Made by a program: the position numbers and the translations under genes
Assembly (NCBI GenBank): GCA_040216885.1
Contig: JAVJOG010000027.1
Span: 131,784 to 195,783 of the forward strand
Direction: 5' to 3'
Length of the DNA: 64,000 nt
From: Parvibaculum sp040216885
Lineage (GTDB): Bacteria; Pseudomonadota; Alphaproteobacteria; Parvibaculales; Parvibaculaceae
In this document: positions 59,819 through 64,000 of the stretch, one piece after another
Layout: each line of letters opens with the position of its first letter
Position numbering within the stretch: position 1 is the stretch's first letter
The notes under the pieces: model-generated
Seen by the model: only the letters and a program-made list of their open reading frames with translations
Databases searched by the model: none
What the model was told of the DNA's origin: nothing

Positions 59819-61414
59819 ATGACCAACCAGCTCTATTACGGCGATAATCTCGACATTCTCCGCAAGCACATCGCGGACGAAAGTGTCGATCTCGTCTATC
59901 TCGACCCGCCCTTCAACTCGAACGCCTCCTACAACGTGCTGTTCAAGGCGCCCGACGGGCACCAGTCCCACGCCCAGATGGAAGCCTTCGACGATACATG
60001 GCACTGGACGGATGTCGCCGAACGCGCCTTCGACGAGGTAATGACCTCCGGCAACACCGACGCCGCCGAAATGCTGCGCGCCATGCGCTCGTTCCTGAAA
60101 GAGAACGACATGATGGCCTATCTCGCCATGATGGCCGTCCGCCTGCTCGAATTGCACCGTGTACTGAAGAAAACCGGATCGCTCTATCTACATTGCGACC
60201 CGACGGCGAGCCACTATCTGAAGATTCTAATGGATGCGATCTTTGGTCCAACCAACTTTGGCAACGAGATCGTTTGGAAAAGACAAAATTCAAAAGGGCT
60301 CGCTTTTACTCGCTTCGCACGAAACCACGACATAATTCTGAGATACACGAAGTCAGATAAGTGGATATGGAACGCACAATACACTGAACATGACCCGGAG
60401 TATGTGCGGCAGTTTTATAAGTACACGGACGAAAAAGGGCGCACTTACCGACTCGCCGACCTAACAAATCCGAACAAGAACAGACCCAATCTTACGTACG
60501 AGTTCTTGGGCGTGACCCGTGTTTGGCGTTGGACGCGTGAGCGAATGCAAAAGGCATATGAAGACGGGCTGGTCGTTCAGAACAAACCCGGCCAAGTTCC
60601 GGCCCTCAAACGCTATTTGGATGAACAGGAAGGCAATCCCGTCGACGACATCTGGTCGGACGTCGCACCGGTTCAGGCTCAGGCCCAGGAACGTCTTGGC
60701 TATCCCACCCAAAAACCGCTTTCCCTTCTTGAACGCATCATCAACGCTTCGTCCAACGAAGGCGATGTGGTGCTCGATCCCTTTTGCGGTTGCGGCACCA
60801 CCGTTCACGCGGCGCAGAAGCTCGACCGGCAATGGATCGGCATCGATGTGACGCATCTGGCGATCTCGCTGATCCAGAAGCGGCTGCGCGACGCCTTCGG
60901 TCCCATTCCGATCGAGGTGCATGGCGTGCCGAAGGACGCGGGCGGCGCGGCGGCGCTGGCCGAAGCCGACAAATACCAGTTCCAGTGGTGGGCGGTGTCG
61001 CTGGTGGATGCCATTCCCTTCGGCGACAAGAAGAAAGGCGCCGACGGCGGCATCGACGGGCTGATCTATTTCAAGCCCGACGGCAAGGCGACCGAAAAAG
61101 CCATTGTGTCGGTGAAGGGCGGCAAGAATGTCGGCGTGACGATGGTGAAGGATTTGATCGCCACGGTGGAGCGCGAGAAGGCGAAGATGGGCATCTTCAT
61201 CACGCTGGCCGCGCCCACGGGGCCGATGATCAAGGAAGCGGCGTCGGCCGGGCTCTACAAGACCGAATATGGCAGCTATCCGAAAATCCAGATCCTGACC
61301 GTCGAGCAATTGTTCGAGGGCAAACGCCCCGAAATGCCCTGGATCGACCCGAGCGTTTTCAGGAAAGCGAAACGGGAAGACACGAGCAAGCAAAAGCAGC
61401 AGAAGCTGCTCTAG
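59819..61414 (+). CDS. DNA methyltransferase fused to an Mrr/PD-(D/E)XK-like nuclease domain
   Basis: A 531-residue protein. The beta-class amino-methyltransferase core has catalytic motif IV DPPFNS (Asp29-Phe32) before SAM motif I LDPFCGCGTT (about 318-327). Between them, about residues 140-264 should be the target recognition domain. The C-terminal part (about 375-490) has ADGGIDGLIYF and IVSVKGGKNVGVTMVKDL with GIFITLA. That resembles the Asp ... (D/E)-x-K core of Mrr-like nucleases, with Val-Lys in place of an acidic-x-Lys. It may be a single-chain restriction-modification enzyme or a methyltransferase with a DNA-binding remnant. The segment 60241-60420 is 43 percent G+C (78 of 180) while flanks are 57-75 percent. 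GAGGGGGA precedes ATG 59819. Confidence 0.88.
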   Translation: MTNQLYYGDNLDILRKHIADESVDLVYLDPPFNSNASYNVLFKAPDGHQSHAQMEAFDDTWHWTDVAERAFDEVMTSGNTDAAEMLRAMRSFLKENDMMAYLAMMAVRLLELHRVLKKTGSLYLHCDPTASHYLKILMDAIFGPTNFGNEIVWKRQNSKGLAFTRFARNHDIILRYTKSDKWIWNAQYTEHDPEYVRQFYKYTDEKGRTYRLADLTNPNKNRPNLTYEFLGVTRVWRWTRERMQKAYEDGLVVQNKPGQVPALKRYLDEQEGNPVDDIWSDVAPVQAQAQERLGYPTQKPLSLLERIINASSNEGDVVLDPFCGCGTTVHAAQKLDRQWIGIDVTHLAISLIQKRLRDAFGPIPIEVHGVPKDAGGAAALAEADKYQFQWWAVSLVDAIPFGDKKKGADGGIDGLIYFKPDGKATEKAIVSVKGGKNVGVTMVKDLIATVEREKAKMGIFITLAAPTGPMIKEAASAGLYKTEYGSYPKIQILTVEQLFEGKRPEMPWIDPSVFRKAKREDTSKQKQQKLL

Positions 61415-62151
61415 GTGTAGCCTGCCGGCCCGTGCTTCCGGCGACTGCTCTTCCCGGCGGGTTGAAGGGCACGCCCCTCCGCCGGGCGCGAGGCGCGAAT
61501 ATACGGCAAACCGGCGACGCTGCAAGGGCCGTATTCCATGTCGTGCCGCTACGGCCCTTCGAGGCGCCGGGCGGGTCGCGGGGCTTGAGGGGCGAGATTA
61601 ATTCGTAGACTGAGCAAATGGAAGCGGCGGAACCCGGACAGCCCCCTCACCCTTCCGACGCCTGCGGCGTCTCCCTCCCTCTCCCCGTGTATGGACCGGA
61701 GACAAGGGTTACAGGTGTTCGGAGACATGGGTGACAGCCTTTCCCTCCCTCTCCCCGCTGGCGGAGAGGGAGTTCAGGTGCTGACCTTACCTCTCGCTCC
61801 CCGCGCCTTCGCCGCTGCATGCGGGGCGAGCAGCCTTTTGCATTCTCCGGCATCATCCTGCCCGTTTTCAGGGCAAGGCGCGAAGATGACCGATTTTTCA
61901 TCTTGCGGCGCGAAAAACCGCCACGATCCGGCCATGAAGCACTGTTTAGGATTCTCGACAGCGGAACCCGCCGGCACACGAAAAAACGGCGCTTTGCTTG
62001 CACTTGCGCCAAAACCGATGAACACTGATTAACCCAAAGGACGCCATCCGCGCCCGGCGGGAAGGGGTCCAGACACGCCACAGCTGCACGAGAGCAGCAA
62101 GACGCCAGATGCGGGCAACCGCCAGCAATGGAAAACCGGAGGACGACAAGC
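61415..62151. other. 737-bp gap with repeats and an IS-end scar
   Basis: No gene is convincing here. The DNA holds a GC-rich repeat of the CCTCACCC/TCTCCCCG type. The 16-bp TCCCTCCCTCTCCCCG occurs at 61672-61687 and 61742-61757, and an IS-end-like double repeat lies between the copies. The stretch after 61800 has short frames in several directions, none with a ribosome site or recognisable protein. Confidence 0.55.
61697..61737. mobile_element. Remnant of an IS end (tandem GGAGACA-GGGT-ACAG repeats)
   Basis: CGGAGACAAGGGTTACAG (61697-61714) and CGGAGACATGGGTGACAG (61720-61737) are direct repeats, 16 of 18 equal, 23 bp apart. I recall this pattern at the ends of IS481-like elements in alphaproteobacteria. 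No transposase is present. Confidence 0.5.
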
Positions 62152-63240
62152 ATGAATCGCAGAAGAGGCATGGCCGGACTGATCAAGGCGCTTTCGCGCC
62201 GGCAGTTCATGACGGGAACGGCCGCGGTCGGCATCAGCCTGACCGCGATGCCGAAATTCGCGCGCGCGCAAGCGGGCAACGTGGTGTTCGCCAACTGGGA
62301 CACCTATATCGGCGAAACGACGCTGGAAGATTTCACCGCCGAAACCGGCATCGGCGTGACGGTCGACACCTTTGCCGACGTTTCGGAACTTTTCGCCAAG
62401 ATGCGCGGCGGCAACGTCGCCTATGACGTGATCGTGCCGTCGAACGACTGGCTGCCCCGCATGAAGGCCGCCGACATGTTGCAGGAACTCGATCATTCGA
62501 AGATTCCGAACATGGCGAACATCTTCCCGCGCTTCATGGACGCGCCTTTCGATCCGGGCCGCAAATACTCGCTGCCCTATATGTGGGGCACGGTCGGCAT
62601 CGGCTACCGCAAGTCGGCGGTCAGCGGCGTGCCGGACAGCTGGGCGACGCTTTACGACAGCGACGAATATGCCGGCAAGATCGCACTCCTTTCGGATTGC
62701 GGCACGATGCTGGGCTGCGCGCTGAAATATCTCGGCTATTCGCTGAACTCGACCGACAAGGCCGAGAACGAGGCGGCGGCCGAGCTGATCATCAAGCAGA
62801 AGAAGAACATCAAGGCCTTCGCGGAAGACAACGGCCAGGACCTTCTGGCCGCCGGCGAAGTCGACGTCACCATGGAATACAATGGCGACATCGTGCAGTT
62901 GATGACCGAAGACGACGACGTCGACTATGTGATCCCGAAGGAGGGCGGCATCCTGTGGGAAGACGTGCTGGCGATCCCCGCCAACGCGCCGAATGTCGAC
63001 AACGCCCATGCGCTGATCAACTACATCCACGACGCCGAGGCCAATCAGCTGATCACCGACTACATCCAGTACGCGACGCCGAACAAGGCGGGCTACGAGC
63101 TGATGGACGAGGGTTACAAATCGAACGAGGACATCTTCCCGCCGGACGACGTGGTGGAAGCCTCCGAGTTCGCCGAATATCTGGGCGAGGACGTTTCGCA
63201 GATGCGCGAGGACCTCTGCACCAAGATCAACGCCGCCTGA
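62152..63240 (+). CDS. potD: Polyamine (spermidine/putrescine) ABC transporter substrate-binding protein
   Basis: A 362-residue periplasmic protein with a Tat-like signal (SRRQFMTGTAAVGISL) and the PotD/PotF fold: FANWDTYIGETTLEDFTAETG, DVIVPSNDWLPRM, WGTVGIGYRKS and the acidic ligand site near MEYNGDIVQLM. The substrate, polyamine versus a related cation, is inferred. The start at 62152 has GGAGG eight bases ahead. A strong terminator separates it from the permease gene. Confidence 0.93.
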   Translation: MNRRRGMAGLIKALSRRQFMTGTAAVGISLTAMPKFARAQAGNVVFANWDTYIGETTLEDFTAETGIGVTVDTFADVSELFAKMRGGNVAYDVIVPSNDWLPRMKAADMLQELDHSKIPNMANIFPRFMDAPFDPGRKYSLPYMWGTVGIGYRKSAVSGVPDSWATLYDSDEYAGKIALLSDCGTMLGCALKYLGYSLNSTDKAENEAAAELIIKQKKNIKAFAEDNGQDLLAAGEVDVTMEYNGDIVQLMTEDDDVDYVIPKEGGILWEDVLAIPANAPNVDNAHALINYIHDAEANQLITDYIQYATPNKAGYELMDEGYKSNEDIFPPDDVVEASEFAEYLGEDVSQMREDLCTKINAA

Positions 63241-63250
63241 CGGCGGCACC

Positions 63251-63281
63251 GGGCGGGCAAGAAATTGCCCGCCCTTTTTTT
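63251..63281 (+). terminator. Strong terminator between potD and the permease gene
   Basis: A 10-bp stem (GGGCGGGCAA with TTGCCCGCCC, GAAA loop) is followed by seven T residues, 10 bp after the potD stop. It should make more binding-protein than permease message, or the permease has its own promoter. Confidence 0.93.
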
Positions 63282-63314
63282 CGGCAGATGTCATGACGCT
63301 GCATTTTCCATTGG

Positions 63315-63422
63315 CGTCATGACCCGCCCATCTAGTTTCCAAAGGAGGGCGGGTCATCCACGTCTTTTTCCTGCACGACAGAGAGAAAGACGTGGATGGC
63401 CCGGACAAGCCGGGCCATGACG
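63315..63422. repeat. Long nested palindromic repeat (CGTCATG...CATGACG)
   Basis: A 108-bp element with outer arms CGTCATG/CATGACG and inner perfect arms CATCCACGTCTTT/AAAGACGTGGATG (13 bp). A 9-bp GACCCGCCC/GGGCGGGTC and a 7-bp GGCCCGG/CCGGGCC lie on the two sides. It is a REP/ERIC-like extragenic palindrome located in the potD-permease gap. Confidence 0.8.
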
Positions 63423-63516
63423 TGTGGGGGGTTGTTTGAGCGGTTCGACAGGTACGCGAACCTGCTATACTCAACCGCCGCAACAGTACCGCGTGCCCTG
63501 TGGGGGGTTTCGATAG

Positions 63517-64000
63517 ATGGAAAACTGGAAGAATTCGGTTCGGACCTTCTGGACCGTCATCGTGCCGCCGACCTTCTGGCTGGTCACCTTCTTCATCATT
63601 CCGCTCTCGCTGATCTGGCTCTACAGCTTCAGCTCCAAGACCGGCGTCGTCGACATCACGCTGGACTGGAACCTCCGGCAATATATGCGCGCGCTGGAGC
63701 CGATCTATCTCGGCATCTTCTGGAAATCGATCTGGATGGCCGCCGCGACGACCGCGATCTGCGTCGTCGTCGCCTTCCCTGTCGCCATCGCCATCGTCTT
63801 TTCGAAACCGACGATGCGCATGTGGCTGCTGCTGCTGGTCATCCTGCCCTTCTGGACCAACCTGCTGATCCGCACCTATGCGCTGATCGCGGTGCTCCGG
63901 ACCAACGGCTTCATCAATAACGGCCTCGACTGGCTCGTCACCCATGCCGACTGGGCGCTGTCCTTCATCGGGCTCGGCGACAACACGCTGATCGGCCCCT
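63517..64000 (+). CDS. potB: Polyamine ABC transporter permease, PotB type (partial, runs off window)
   Basis: An open frame from ATG 63517 to the window end (161 codons). It encodes membrane helices (FWLVTFFIIPLSLIWLYSF, AAATTAICVVVAFPVAIAIVF, LLLLVILPFWTNLLIRTYALI) typical of the first permease of spermidine/putrescine transporters; FPVAIAI and LPFWTNLLIRTYA are close to PotB/PotH. It follows potD after a terminator and a palindromic repeat. Confidence 0.9.
   Translation, partial: MENWKNSVRTFWTVIVPPTFWLVTFFIIPLSLIWLYSFSSKTGVVDITLDWNLRQYMRALEPIYLGIFWKSIWMAAATTAICVVVAFPVAIAIVFSKPTMRMWLLLLVILPFWTNLLIRTYALIAVLRTNGFINNGLDWLVTHADWALSFIGLGDNTLIGP

Noticed and set aside
59537..60157. 206-codon minus-strand frame
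   Set aside because: Only the last 57 codons form the conserved small protein; the rest is antisense to the methyltransferase.
61640..62030. Short frames in the repeat-rich gap before potD
   Set aside because: No ribosome sites, no motifs, and they overlap each other on both strands.
1..64000. tRNA, rRNA and CRISPR arrays
   Set aside because: I scanned the non-coding gaps by eye and saw no cloverleaf ends, rRNA segments or regularly spaced repeats. A dedicated tRNA search could still find something I missed.

Overview
The window is chromosomal DNA of a GC-rich alphaproteobacterium. Evidence includes a CpdR-type single-domain response regulator, a TIGR02302 low-complexity protein next to lysA, metX-metW, pha polyester genes with PhaR, an ethylmalonyl-CoA-pathway-type acyl-CoA dehydrogenase, and an adenosylcobalamin ribonucleotide reductase. 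The mix (haloalkane dehalogenase, many acyl-CoA genes, ETF, PHB genes) reminds me of Parvibaculum-like bacteria, but that is a guess from memory. I saw no rRNA, tRNA or CRISPR array.

Layout. 1-4.2 kb: 5' part of a repeat-rich exported protein, a LuxR-type regulator fused to an apparently dead alpha/beta-hydrolase, and trkH. 4.3-12.7 kb: acyl-CoA, B12 and electron-transfer genes (mcd, HIG1 protein, pagL-like, haloalkane dehalogenase, cytochrome b561, cobalamin adenosyltransferase, etfBA, and a 3-hydroxybutyryl-CoA dehydrogenase gene broken by one stop codon). 12.8-25 kb: housekeeping (argH, lptM, lysA, TIGR02302, cpdR-hpt operon, ftsEX, plsC). 25.0-27.7 kb: a complete IS1595-family element with passenger genes, 25-bp inverted repeats and an 8-bp target duplication. 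27.7-42.1 kb: nrdJ, alkX-like, chaC, tyrosine/histidine genes, metXW, gloB, polysaccharide deacetylase. 42.1-49.3 kb: phaB, phaA, phaR, a c-di-GMP phosphodiesterase candidate, a broken enoyl-CoA hydratase gene and a dienoyl-CoA-reductase-like SDR. 49.5-58.4 kb: hydrolase, pabB-pabA-pabC, rpmF, ald, nudL. 58.4-61.4 kb: accessory stretch with a palindromic repeat, tandem Pho boxes, an orphan StbD-type antitoxin and a DNA methyltransferase fused to a nuclease-like domain. 61.4-64 kb: repeat-rich gap, then potD and the start of a polyamine permease gene.

Functional picture. phaA/phaB make acetoacetyl-CoA and 3-hydroxybutyryl-CoA for polyester storage under PhaR. The same C4 units can enter the ethylmalonyl-CoA pathway, where mcd works. 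ETF accepts electrons from acyl-CoA dehydrogenases. The adenosyltransferase makes the coenzyme B12 that acyl-CoA mutases and NrdJ need. Two beta-oxidation-type genes (hbd, enoyl-CoA hydratase) are broken, which points to redundancy.

The most unusual items are the IS1595 element with its membrane protein/ImmA-peptidase pair landing beside a perfect DnaA box upstream of nrdJ, the methyltransferase-nuclease with a low-GC recognition-domain segment, the Pho boxes in front of the orphan antitoxin, and the LuxR/pseudo-hydrolase fusion.
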